From Psychrosphaera algicola (lineage in GTDB: Bacteria > Pseudomonadota > Gammaproteobacteria > Enterobacterales > Alteromonadaceae): DNA of 64,000 nt. The stretch is from contig NZ_JAQOMS010000002.1 in NCBI RefSeq assembly GCF_028401425.1, positions 1,736,001 to 1,800,000 of the forward strand. The letters are read 5' to 3'. Shown piece by piece: positions 54,222 to 61,852 of the stretch (the first letter of the stretch is position 1; each line of letters starts with the position of its first letter). The notes beneath the pieces were generated by a model, which did no database searches, was not told the DNA's origin, and saw only the letters and a list, made by a program, of their open reading frames with translations. The position numbers and the translations under genes are program-made.

Positions 54222-54527
54222 TTTTAATTCCGTTATTTCATAACATTTGAATGTTTAAGAGTGTAATCCATTTATACAAATTTGTTGTAACTCAAATTTG
54301 GAAAATACAAATCGGATGTTCTATAACGTCGCAAGGTTAACAAAAGCCAAAGTTAATAAAAAATCTAGCGCGTTCATTAAGTTTATTACTTTGTCCCTAT
54401 TTGCTTTATAAACGTATGCTATCTACTTAATAAAAAGATCCCATTTATTTATTAAGGAATTACTCCTATAGTTTTAATGCTATATATGAAATAGTTGTCA
54501 CAATAATTTGGAATTTTTTAAGTTTAT
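54222..54527. other. Gene-free stretch at the left edge of the accessory block
   Basis: About 306 very AT-rich bases upstream of creA and of the solute-binding-like gene. It must contain both promoters. I see no attI- or attC-like core, no RNA gene and no terminator. Confidence 0.4.
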
Positions 54528-55346
54528 ATGAAATTTTTAATCTTTATTTTTTCATTAATTGTCTGTAGCTATGCTTCTGCAACTGAGAACTTAATTACGT
54601 TATATTCATCATCTGCAGAAGAAGCTATCACAACCGAAGAAATGACCTTAGACTTATTAATAAATGAGTTGCCTGAGTATAAGTTTAAAAAGTTAAATGC
54701 AAGCCTACATCGTAGCCTTAAGTTCATTGAGCAAAAAATGAAAATTCCTGCATTCGAAATTTAAGAAAAAACCATCGACGAGAGTCCTTGTTACTTTTTT
54801 CCCATCCTCAAACCATCTTCCTTGGATTAAAAGCTTATCTAAGCCCGAGGGCTTCATCATTATTCACAGGAAGCATTAATGAACCCACCGATATTTATGA
54901 GTTTATTACCAAAAATAATTTCATTCTCGGAGTTGATAAAGAACGTTCATATAATTCAAAAATCAATGCTCAAATATTTAGAATCCCTAAACAAAATAGA
55001 TATGTAAAGGGGGACGTGAAAGTGAAGAACGCATGGCTCAAATGTTGTTTTCCAATAGAATTGACGTCTGGCTCGAATATCAAACTGTCATGGAAGTCTA
55101 CAAAGAACAGTATTTAGGGATAATCAGATCCTAAGTTTCTCTGTTATTGGTGCTGATGACTTTGTTACAGGCCATATCGCATGTAAAAAGACCGAAGAAA
55201 ATAAGATTTTTATTAATGCAGTAAATGCCTCTTTAGTGCAACTATACAAAAATAAAAAGTACTACGACGCCCACATTATGTTCGTTAATAAAAATTTAAA
55301 ACAGGTATTCAAACAACATTTTGATGATTTTGTCGCAAAGTATTAA
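54528..55346 (+). CDS. Periplasmic solute-binding-like protein
   Basis: About 272 residues when three frame breaks are joined (A4 run near 54744, G5 near 55010-55014, and near 55115-55125). Signal peptide 'KFLIFIFSLIVCSYASA'. The mature sequence 'LPEYKFKKLNASLHRSL', 'RESLLLFSHPQTIFLGLKAYL' and 'GVDKERSY' resembles family 3 substrate-binding proteins of the TIGR02285 type. No transporter genes are nearby, so it may be a soluble receptor. Codon use is AT-rich relative to the core genes to the left. Its stop overlaps the convergent small lipoprotein gene. Confidence 0.6.
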
Positions 55347-55555
55347 AACGACATAAACAAATGAACAGTTTCATTTATTTCAGAATAGTAATACTCTTTC
55401 TCCTTGAGAAAACTTATTATCTGCTTTTTGCTTGTTCCTGGATTCAAAACAGATTGAAACTCATACTCTCCACGTGAAATTATACTTGCATTATTATTCC
55501 ATACACATGATGAACTTAAAAAACTAACCAATAATAAAATGATAACTTTGATCAC
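55343..55555 (-). CDS. Small lipoprotein, cassette gene
   Basis: 70 residues. The signal peptide and lipobox 'ILLLVSFLSSSC' put Cys at 17. The mature part is polar and AT-rich encoded, with 'TSKKQIISFLKEKEYYY'. The start is GTG 55555, about ten bases after the GTAAGGT half-core of the adjacent attC-like site, which is the usual cassette arrangement. Function unknown. It ends overlapping the opposite-strand gene. Confidence 0.55.
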   Translation of the reverse strand: MIKVIILLLVSFLSSSCVWNNNASIISRGEYEFQSVLNPGTSKKQIISFLKEKEYYYSEINETVHLFMSF

Positions 55556-55561
55556 AATTAC

Positions 55562-55665
55562 ACCTTACGCCTCGCTAAGAGGCAATAAAATAGCTGGTTA
55601 AAATTAGCGAGGCACGAGCGACAAGTCAATGATTTCATGTCCCTTTCTTCATAGACTTGTTAGGT
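55562..55665 (-). other. attC-like site 1
   Basis: Ends are ACCTTAC (55562-55568) and GTTAGGT (55659-55665), matching RYYYAAC/GTTRRRY cores (one mismatch in the left). Inside are complementary arms GCCTCGCTAA/TTAGCGAGGC and ACAAGTC/GACTTGT. The stop codon of the upstream gene lies in the right core, as in classical gene cassettes. Confidence 0.7.
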
Positions 55666-56088
55666 GAACGGAAACTCAGGCTTCCCAAATTCTTGTTCGA
55701 ATCGGAAGATATCTTTACCTTTTACAAAGACTCTAGCTCTAGTGTCATTTTCATTCATATAGTGAGGGATATCGTTGCGAATAGTCTCGATACCCACATT
55801 TTTGACTTTAGTTTGGAATTGTTCTGCCTCATCAATGGATCGTGAAAAGAAAACCATATGGAGGTGAGGTTCTTTCATAACCAAATCATAAAAGAATTCG
55901 CAAGCATCTTCCTCTGAAAAGCTTCTAAAGTATGGCTTTGAGTCGTTGCCTCGTTCACTGTAAACAACTATCCATTCGACTCCATTTTTCAGCAAACAAA
56001 GAGCGTCACTTTCTCGGCTAAGTACTGCAAAGCTATTTGGAACACACCCTTCTGCTAATAGTTTTTCATTTACTGCAGAGGCATTCAT
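55660..56088 (-). CDS. Cassette gene, hypothetical protein
   Basis: 142 residues, not recognised. It has a Trp/acid-rich segment 'EWIVVYSERGNDSKPYFRSF' and 'EEDACEFFYDLVMKEP', of a type I have seen in small cassette-borne proteins, possibly immunity-like; that is weak inference. The stop TAA (55660-55662) is inside the attC core GTTAGGT. The start ATG 56088 follows the next core within 14 bases (GTG 56097 is an alternative). No clear ribosome site. It is a self-contained gene cassette. Confidence 0.65.
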   Translation of the reverse strand: MNASAVNEKLLAEGCVPNSFAVLSRESDALCLLKNGVEWIVVYSERGNDSKPYFRSFSEEDACEFFYDLVMKEPHLHMVFFSRSIDEAEQFQTKVKNVGIETIRNDIPHYMNENDTRARVFVKGKDIFRFEQEFGKPEFPFT

Positions 56089-56095
56089 TAAGTTC

Positions 56096-56194
56096 ACCTA
56101 ACGCCCAATTAACGGGATAAAAATAGTTGTTTAAAATTATAGGCATAGGGCTAAAACCAACAGTTTTTTGTCCCTGTTTAATGACTTGTAAGGC
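56096..56194 (-). other. attC-like site 2
   Basis: Cores ACCTAAC (56096-56102) and GTAAGGC (56188-56194). Arms pair imperfectly: TTAACGGGA with TCCCTGTTTAA, and GTTG with CAAC. The distance of 99 bp is normal for attC. Confidence 0.75.
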
Positions 56195-56195
56195 A

Positions 56196-56605
56196 TTACT
56201 TAAAACCAACCAAATTTATTTCTACTGATGAAGCTGATTCAACATCTGAAAAGTCACGACACACAATTACTTTTGTAAAGTTTTTTCTACTTCGACACTA
56301 TGAGTATCAATATCAGAACTACATTGTTGTAGGAAAATACCTTTTACGTTGCGAATGACAGCATCAACTCTATACCTTTCAAATTCTTGGCTACCAGTTA
56401 CTTTGTACTCACCAGCGATAATAAAGTTAGAACCTTCGACACGACCAACTTTACTTATGACTTCGAAGCTTCCAATTTTTGTAGGGGTATAGTCTTTCAT
56501 TTTCTCAAATTCATTGGGGTTTAAATATTGAGAAATTAGGACGATAATAGTAATTGATAGGCCAAAACCCAATCCCCATAAGAATCCACTTTTCAAATTT
56601 TCCAC
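56196..56605 (-). CDS. Cassette gene, membrane-anchored hypothetical protein
   Basis: About 136 residues. The start is GTG 56605, with AAGGAG six bases upstream. One transmembrane helix ('FLWGLGFGLSITIIVLIS') precedes a soluble beta-rich domain ('PTKIGSFEVISKVGRVEG', 'FIIAGEYKVTGSQEFERY'). The written frame stops early at 56267, but an A6 run near 56277-56282 needs one base; the repaired frame reads 'TKVIVCRDFSDVESASSVE' and stops at 56196, two bases before attC-like site 2. Function unknown. Confidence 0.6.
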
Positions 56606-56620
56606 ACGTTCTCCTTGTAT

Positions 56621-56726
56621 GCCTAGTGCCTCAATAAGAAGCAAAACAATTTGTTGGGCCGGTTTTTTCGTCGTTTTCAAGGGCCGGTACAACTCTGTTT
56701 TGTCTTTCTTTAGTGACTTGTTATGA
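56621..56726 (-). other. attC-like site 3
   Basis: Cores GCCTAGT (56621-56627, degenerate) and GTTATGA (56720-56726). Long pairing arms include GGCC-centred and CAAAAC/GTTTTG segments. It separates the Dps gene from the next cassette gene. Confidence 0.65.
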
Positions 56727-57188
56727 TTTTTTAGTAGCTCTTAACATCCAAGCTGTTTTTTCATGAACACGCATTCGGTCCGATACAAGAGCTGCTGTAG
56801 ATTCATCGTCTGCATTTTGAGCTATTTTTAAAACTTTGCGGGAAGTTTTAATTACTTGCTCGTGACCTTTGGTTAATAACTCAACCATTTCAGATGAACT
56901 TGGAACACCATCAACTTCTTTTATAGAGCTGAGTTTTGAGAACTCTTTATAAGTTCATGGGGCAGGAACATCAAGAGTTCTAATGCGTTCAGCAATATCG
57001 TCAACAGCAATAGCTAACTCAGTATAATGTTCTTCAAACATCAAGTGCAACTCACGAAATTGTAAACCCGTTACATTCCAGTGAAAGTTATGAGTTTGTA
57101 AATATAAGGTGTAAGAATCAGCTAATAGTTGTTTCAAACCATTTGATATTTCAGTTCTATTTTCTTTACTAATACCAATATCTATCAT
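56721..57188 (-). CDS. dps: Dps-family DNA-binding ferritin-like protein (cassette gene; in-frame stop as written)
   Basis: 155 codons. The Dps ferroxidase motifs are clear: 'LQTHNFHWNVTG' and 'FEEHYTELAIAVDDIAERI'. Dps proteins bind DNA and detoxify iron and peroxide in starved cells. ATG 57188 follows GAGGAAATAAA. Codon 78 is TGA (56957-56955) in 'VPAP*TYKEFSKLSSI', where relatives have Gly. Written CCATG there would be CCAGG, so GGA is the probable true codon and the gene may be intact. The stop TAA overlaps attC-like site 3, so it is an integron-type cassette. Confidence 0.85.
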
Positions 57189-57245
57189 TTTATTTCCTCA
57201 TTCGTAAATATTTGATTGTTCAATATGCCACGTGAAGTGACTAAA

Positions 57246-57448
57246 TCATAACGAGGCTGTAGAATTACTTCAACAGCCCAAATTGGTGAAAAGTCGAATT
57301 CCTGCAACAAATTATAAGCGTTTTTCTCAAAAAGAAGTTATTCTGCGGCCTCAGAGCCTCATTAAGAAACAAGTTTAGGCTTGCTAAACGTTGGTGACGA
57401 TGAAACTCGGGAAAGCCGTGACAAGTGATCTTCAATGACTTGTTAGCT
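57246..57448 (-). other. attC-like site 4 (long form)
   Basis: Cores TCATAAC (57246-57252) and GTTAGCT (57442-57448), 203 bp apart. It contains a palindromic element (57253-57352) shared with sites 5 and 6. The shared version here lacks a ~45-base internal block. Confidence 0.6.
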
Positions 57449-57469
57449 TTCGTGGTGATGTTTCTTTTC

Positions 57470-57691
57470 CTAGCTTTCCAATCGTTCAGCTAGCCAAACT
57501 TTAATAATAGATTGCCTTGTTACGCCTATTCGACTTGCTTCTCTGTCAAGTGAATCGATCATCCATGAAGGAAAATCAACATTAACTCTTCTCTGAGTTT
57601 GTAAAGGACGTTTAGCTTTAGACAGGTCCAAGTGATCTAGGATGTCATTTTGATTCTCGTCAAAAGCTTCATCAAATTTGTTAGCTTTCAT
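57470..57691 (-). CDS. BrnA-like antitoxin (ribbon-helix-helix)
   Basis: 73 residues. The C-terminal half 'VNVDFPSWMIDSLDREASRIGVTRQSIIKVW' holds an RHH DNA-binding fold; the family partner is BrnT. It binds and neutralises the toxin and autoregulates the operon. GAGGTGA lies eight bases upstream of ATG 57691. The start overlaps the brnT-like stop by 11 bases, the normal brnTA order. Confidence 0.85.
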   Translation of the reverse strand: MKANKFDEAFDENQNDILDHLDLSKAKRPLQTQRRVNVDFPSWMIDSLDREASRIGVTRQSIIKVWLAERLES

Positions 57692-57944
57692 AAAAGTTCA
57701 CCTCATTCTTTCTAGATCTTCGAACCGATATTATGCGGATGTTCTTTTTCCGATAAGTAATTACCGCAGACCAATGTTTGTTTTCAATAGTACCAATAAC
57801 AAGAAACCTCGGTTCGTCAGAAGTATTTGCTGGGATTTCGATTAAATTAGGATCAGACCATAACTCTTGAGCATCAACAAAGTCGATTCCATGCTTCTCA
57901 AAATTCAGCGTACTTTTTTGTATATCAAATTCGAAATCATACAT
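57681..57944 (-). CDS. BrnT family ribonuclease toxin
   Basis: 87 residues. 'FEFDIQKSTLNFEKHGIDFVDAQELW' (KxxxNxxKHGIDF), 'RFLVIGTIENKHWSAVITYR' and 'IRIISVRRSRKNE' are the hallmark BrnT segments, the last carrying catalytic basic residues. It is a RelE-like mRNA-cleaving toxin in a type II module, cotranscribed with the BrnA-like gene. A TATACT hexamer 15 bases before the start may be a -10 element, giving a short leader. Confidence 0.9.
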   Translation of the reverse strand: MYDFEFDIQKSTLNFEKHGIDFVDAQELWSDPNLIEIPANTSDEPRFLVIGTIENKHWSAVITYRKKNIRIISVRRSRKNEVNFYES

Positions 57945-57994
57945 GAGTTAAAAGTATACCTTTATTACTCAATTTACAACTTGGAAAATTAGAA

Positions 57995-58254
57995 AGCTAA
58001 CGAGGCTGTAGAATTACTCCAACAGCCTAAATTGATGATAAGTCGACTTCCTGCAATAAATTCTGAGTGTTTTTTCGTACTAGGTAATGTATTTGGAACC
58101 CATAAAATGAACCATTTTTCTTAAAAAAAGAGTTATTCTGCGGCCTTATCGCCTTCAAAAACCGAATATTTGGAGTGGAGCCGTTTGTGTAAACGTAGCG
58201 TGAAACACAAACCGAGGAACGGAAAATATTTACGCCTGATTACGATTGTTATGC
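57995..58254 (-). other. attC-like site 5 (long form)
   Basis: Cores AGCTAAC (57995-58001) and GTTATGC (58248-58254). The right 100 bases differ from sites 4 and 6 while the left ~150 bases match. The site separates the BrnTA cassette from the next gene. Confidence 0.6.
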
Positions 58255-58256
58255 AT

Positions 58257-58678
58257 CTACTCCACCTTAAGGTGACCTTTGAACACTAGATCTATTACTT
58301 TTAGCTGAGCACCTAGCCATTTTAATATTTCCGCTTCTTCTTCATGCTGTTGCTGACTTTGATAAAGATGAAGAGCTGTTGATTTATCGTGTAATTTTTT
58401 AGATATTTAATAATTTTGTCATCAAAGAGTACAAAAGCACCTTTTGTATTTTGCAGAAACGTTACTCGTTCAACATCATCCATTTTGGCAGTTCGGATAA
58501 GTTGCCCGAGATAAAGTAATGTTGCTTCGTATATAGCATATCGCTTCTCGAACAATTCATGTCTAAGACGCGAGCGGTTTATTCGCCACTGTAGAATAGC
58601 GATACCAATACCAATAATGGCAATTACTGGCGTTAAAAGTGCGGATGTAATATCAACCCAATCTTTCTCACATGACAT
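58257..58678 (-). CDS. Cassette gene, small membrane-anchored protein
   Basis: About 140 residues. One N-terminal helix ('LLTPVIAIIGIGIAILQW') is followed by a helical soluble domain ('ELFEKRYAIYEATLLYLGQ'). The frame breaks at an A-run near 58401-58406; repaired, it reads 'HDKSTALHLYQSQQQHEEE' and stops TAG at 58257-58259, directly before the GCATAAC core of attC-like site 5. The protein type (one helix, then a basic helical domain) is common among cassette genes but has no known function. Confidence 0.6.
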
Positions 58679-58696
58679 TGCTTAATCTCTAATTAT

Positions 58697-58938
58697 GCAT
58701 AACGAAGCTGTAGAATTATTCCAACAGCCTAAATTGATAAAAAATCGAGTTCCTGCAACAAATTATAAGCGTTTTTATCGCACTAGTTAATGCATTTGGA
58801 ACTCACAAAATGGGCCGTTTTTCTTAAGAAAGAGTTATTCTACGGCCTCATTAAAAAACAAGTTTAGGCTTGCTAAACTTCGGCGACGAAGGACCTCGAG
58901 CAAGCGGTGACAAGTCTTTCTTCAAAGACTTGTTATTA
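58697..58938 (-). other. attC-like site 6 (long form)
   Basis: Cores GCATAAC (58697-58703) and GTTATTA (58932-58938). It has the same inner palindromic element and right half as site 4. The stop TAA of the ParE-like gene overlaps its right core. Confidence 0.6.
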
Positions 58939-59226
58939 TTCGTCTACTCCAAACTTTAATATTTGTTTGCAATTACGAATAGTCAAAATCTGAATATCAG
59001 AACCAATACTATATATAACTCTATAATTTCCAACAATTAACTCACGATAATTTGTCCCTAGCAGCTCAGGTACCGCACGACCCATTTCAGGTTGATTGGC
59101 CAGTGAGTCTGTGGAATCCAAAATGTCATTGACCCAATTAATTGCAGCAGACTCTTTGTCCAACGCGATATAGTCGGATATTGATTCAAGTTTTGAAATA
59201 GCAAGCGGCGACCAATTAACCTTCAT
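58936..59226 (-). CDS. RelE/ParE family toxin
   Basis: 96 residues. 'PLAISKLESISDYIALD', 'PEMGRAVPELLGTNYRELIVGNYRVIYSI' and the C-terminal strand 'IQILTIRNC' match ParE/RelE-fold toxins (gyrase or ribosome targets cannot be told apart here). It overlaps the upstream antitoxin gene by 11 bases, giving translational coupling. Its stop codon lies in attC-like site 6, so it belongs to a cassette. Confidence 0.9.
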   Translation of the reverse strand: MKVNWSPLAISKLESISDYIALDKESAAINWVNDILDSTDSLANQPEMGRAVPELLGTNYRELIVGNYRVIYSIGSDIQILTIRNCKQILKFGVDE

Positions 59227-59503
59227 TTTTAAACCTAGAAAGTAATTTAGCTCTTACAGCTTTGCTGTCCATTCCAAGTCCACTCGAAAGTTGCACATCA
59301 GCTTTATTAATTTCTTCTAGTAATTCTATTTTTTCTTGCATTGCTTCATATTCTGCAACGTCTAAAACAACGGCGACGCCTTTACCACGTTGTGTTATCA
59401 CAAGGGGCCTACGTGTTTCATTTATTTGTTTGATGTACGAAGCGACTCCAGCCCTGAATTCTGAAAGCGGCTGTATATCTTGGTCGAAGCGAATTCTACT
59501 CAT
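59216..59503 (-). CDS. Phd/YefM family antitoxin
   Basis: 95 residues. 'QPLSEFRAGVASYIKQI', 'RPLVITQRGKGVAVVLDVAEYEAM' is the Phd/YefM DNA-binding fold, followed by a helical toxin-binding tail. ATG 59503 is preceded by GAGGG and is preferred over an upstream start at 59533 because the family begins 'MSRIRFDQD'. A 'TTGTACAA'-like palindrome lies just upstream and may be the operator. Confidence 0.88.
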   Translation of the reverse strand: MSRIRFDQDIQPLSEFRAGVASYIKQINETRRPLVITQRGKGVAVVLDVAEYEAMQEKIELLEEINKADVQLSSGLGMDSKAVRAKLLSRFKNEG

Positions 59504-59582
59504 AACACCCTCGGTGTACTTTTGGTTGTACAATAAAGTGTAATGTAATTGGCGTGATTAGCCAATTTTTATTCAGAATTAG

Positions 59583-59932
59583 TCATGTGAAGAGATACAA
59601 AAATACGCCGGTATTGCCCCTGTTCGGAACGAAGTAGCAAAAAAGAATGGATACATTGGCGCTACTCATGCACAACCTTTTTAAGTCAAACATTTGTAGA
59701 ATGGGCTGGTCAATCAGTGCGATATTCGTTTTGGGCCAAAGCATATTACCGACAACAAGTAAGCAAAGGAAAGCCACATAATACTATCATTCGTGCACTG
59801 GCATTTAAGTGGATAAGGATACTGTTTAGATGTTGGAAAACAAAAACGGCATACGATGAAACAAAGTACCTTGAAGCGCTAAAGCGTAAGGGCTCACCCC
59901 TTCTGAAATATGCGGTGGAAAGTGAGTATTGA
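59583..59932 (+). pseudogene. IS110-family transposase, C-terminal remnant
   Basis: Only the last ~115 residues of an IS110-family transposase. The pieces 'YAGIAPVRNEVAKK' (family signature) and 'TFVEWAGQSVRYSFWAKAYY', then 'IRALAFKWIRILFRCWK', are joined across a break in the A6 run near 59639-59644. A stop codon at 59580-59582 precedes the open part and nothing before it resembles the N-terminal catalytic domain, so the element is truncated. It sits between two cassettes, next to a lone GTTATGT half-core at 59960. Confidence 0.75.
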
Positions 59933-60020
59933 TACTTGCTGTCCACCTCAGGGCGTGTTGTTATGTTTCATCGCTTATACTAAACCTAATTAACGACCAC
60001 TTTAAAGTACTGGTGATAGT

Positions 60021-60269
60021 ATGACAACTAGAATATTAACTGAAGCTGCTGCAAGTATAAGCGAATTAAAAGCTAATCCAATGAAGGTTGCTTTAAGCGC
60101 ACATGGTGAAGCCATTGCTGTTTTAAATAGAAATGAACCTGCCTTTTACTGCATACCAGCAGACACGTATGAGTTTATGATGGATCACATGGAAGATCTA
60201 GAGCTATTAGCAATTGCTGAGCAACGTAAAAATGAAGCTAGCATAAAGGTTAGCTTAAATGAGTTATGA
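60021..60269 (+). CDS. StbD/RelB-type antitoxin
   Basis: 82 residues. 'ILTEAAASISELKANPMKV', 'AIAVLNRNEPAFYCIPADTYEFMMDHMEDLELL' is typical of the Phd-like antitoxin of StbDE/RelBE-2 modules. The plus-strand orientation is opposite to the other cassette genes. The ATG at 60021 is preceded by 'GTACTGGTGATAGT' without a strong ribosome site. It overlaps the toxin gene by 11 bases. Confidence 0.88.
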   Translation: MTTRILTEAAASISELKANPMKVALSAHGEAIAVLNRNEPAFYCIPADTYEFMMDHMEDLELLAIAEQRKNEASIKVSLNEL

Positions 60270-60546
60270 GTTAGAATTTAAAAAGTCAGCACTAAAAGAA
60301 TGGAAAAAACTAGGGGCAACTATTCAAGCTCAATTTAAGAAAAAGCTCGTAGATATTCTAGAAAATCCACACATTGATAGCGCAAAATTGTCTGGAGGTA
60401 ATGAACTTTACAAAATAAAATTGAGGCAAGCTGGCTATAGGTTAGTTTATGAAGTGAACGATTCAGTGGTTACAGTGACAGTCATTTCTGTTGGAAAACG
60501 TGACAAAGGAAAAGTATATAAAGTTGCGATGGACAGATTAGTATAG
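60259..60546 (+). CDS. StbE/RelE-type toxin
   Basis: 95 residues. 'LEFKKSALKEWKKLGATIQAQFKKKL', 'LYKIKLRQAGYRLVYEV' and 'VISVGKRDKGKVYK' match RelE/StbE toxins, which cleave mRNA on the ribosome. It is translated from a start inside the antitoxin gene. The stop at 60544-60546 is followed three bases later by the ACATAAC core of attC-like site 7. Confidence 0.9.
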   Translation: MSYELEFKKSALKEWKKLGATIQAQFKKKLVDILENPHIDSAKLSGGNELYKIKLRQAGYRLVYEVNDSVVTVTVISVGKRDKGKVYKVAMDRLV

Positions 60547-60660
60547 AAACATAACGCCCTATTAAGGGGCAAATTGCAGTTGGCTAAAATGTGAAGCGGA
60601 GCGGAACCAGCCAACTGTAATTTGTGATCTTCACCCGATAAAGTGGACACCGTCCACGTT

Positions 60661-61548
60661 TTAATTTACTGCCAATTCAAACTCGGCAGGTGATTTATAT
60701 CCTAAACTCGAATGCAATCTCTGTCTATTGTAAAAGTAATTTAGGTAACCCTTTAATTTTGAATGTAATTTATTGCTGCTATCAAACGTATTCCCTCGAA
60801 TTAAGTCTGCTTTTAATGAATGAAAGAAGGACTCGACTTCAGCATTGTCGGTACAGCATCCAGGCCTATTCATACTGGCTTTGATGTTATGATTTACTAA
60901 ATACTTTTGTACGACGTGGGCGCGGTATTCTGCGCCTCGGTCAGTGTGAAATAACACACTGTCTGTTGGCTGTCGTTTCTTTATTGCTAGTCTGAGCGCC
61001 TTTAGCGTAAGCTCAGTTGTCTTGTTTTTACCAAACGCCCAACCTATTATTCGACGTGAATACAAGTCGATGACCACAGCAAGATAGTGCCAACGAGCAC
61101 CGACTTTTAAGTAAGTCACATCACCTGACCACTGTTGATTAATTGCCGTTGGCTTTTCAATATCTTTACGTTTATTTTCTATTTCTTTGTAGAAGAATTT
61201 AACTTTCGCAGGTTTGCTGTAAGTCTTTAACGCTCTTGCTCTTAACCCGTTTTCACGCATTAAGCGCGCAACACGTTTTTCACTGGTTTTAACACCTTGT
61301 TTTTTAAGCGCCTGAAATACTCTGGGACTACCATAGGTTTCATGGCTCGCATTAAAAGTATGTTCAATCTTCAACAATAAATCCGCATCCGAAATATCTC
61401 GAGCTGATACAGGTCGATTTATCCAAGCATAATAACCACTGCGTGAGACGTTAAGCCATGAGCATAGGTATTTGACGCCTAAGGTTTGTCCGAACTTTTG
61501 GATGAATCCAAATCGTTCTGATGTACTTCCGCCAGATACCGTTGCCAC
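60661..61548 (-). CDS. IS3-family transposase OrfB (DDE integrase domain)
   Basis: 295 residues. The DDE triad is in 'WSGDVTYLKVG' (Asp), 'FHTDRGAEY' (Asp) and 'NAEVESFFHSLKAD' (Glu, the usual spacing). A helix-turn-helix HTH_21 region precedes it ('YGSPRVFQALKKQG'). It is expressed by -1 frameshift from orfA as an OrfAB fusion; the first residue as counted here is GTG directly after the heptamer and is not a real start. It catalyses copy-out/paste-in transposition. Confidence 0.93.
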   Translation of the reverse strand: MATVSGGSTSERFGFIQKFGQTLGVKYLCSWLNVSRSGYYAWINRPVSARDISDADLLLKIEHTFNASHETYGSPRVFQALKKQGVKTSEKRVARLMRENGLRARALKTYSKPAKVKFFYKEIENKRKDIEKPTAINQQWSGDVTYLKVGARWHYLAVVIDLYSRRIIGWAFGKNKTTELTLKALRLAIKKRQPTDSVLFHTDRGAEYRAHVVQKYLVNHNIKASMNRPGCCTDNAEVESFFHSLKADLIRGNTFDSSNKLHSKLKGYLNYFYNRQRLHSSLGYKSPAEFELAVN

Positions 61549-61852
61549 TTTTTTAGCAGGTCGTTCTCCTGCCTAAGACGCTCGTTTTCTTTCTTGAGCT
61601 TTTGGATATTATCCAATTCTTTTTTGTTGGGAGTTTACTCATTATTTCGTCGTTGCCTTGATAGCGCGGCGTCTTTTTAAACTTACCTTCTCGATATTCT
61701 TTTCGCCAACGACTAAGCATTAACGGATGAATATCTAGCGCCTCTGCAACGTCCTTTGACATCACATCGTCTCGTAAGCTTAGTTCGACTGCTTTGATTT
61801 TGAAATTAACGGGGTAAAACCATGTCTTTCTAGGTTGGGTATATTTAGGCAT
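61479..61852 (-). CDS. IS3-family transposase OrfA
   Basis: About 124 residues after repair. An HTH_Tnp_1 region ('VNFKIKAVELSLRDDVMSK', 'LMLSRWRKEYREGKF') is followed by a leucine zipper ('QKLKKENERLRQENDLL') and overlaps orfB. GAGGAGG lies 6 bases upstream of ATG 61852. One base is missing in the A-run near 61619-61624 ('KKELDN' frame), so the written frame ends early at 61553. Confidence 0.85.
61548..61554 (-). promoter_or_regulatory. Programmed -1 frameshift heptamer of the IS3 element
   Basis: AAAAAAG on the minus strand, in the reading 'CTG CTA AAA AAG'. Slipping to the -1 frame leads straight into the orfB sequence, the standard IS3 way to make the OrfAB transposase. Confidence 0.85.

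Noticed and set aside
57246..58938. Three similar repeats that could be read as a CRISPR-like array
   Set aside because: The repeats are ~100-146 bp, palindromic and separated by coding genes of variable length, not short repeats with uniform spacers. No cas genes are present.
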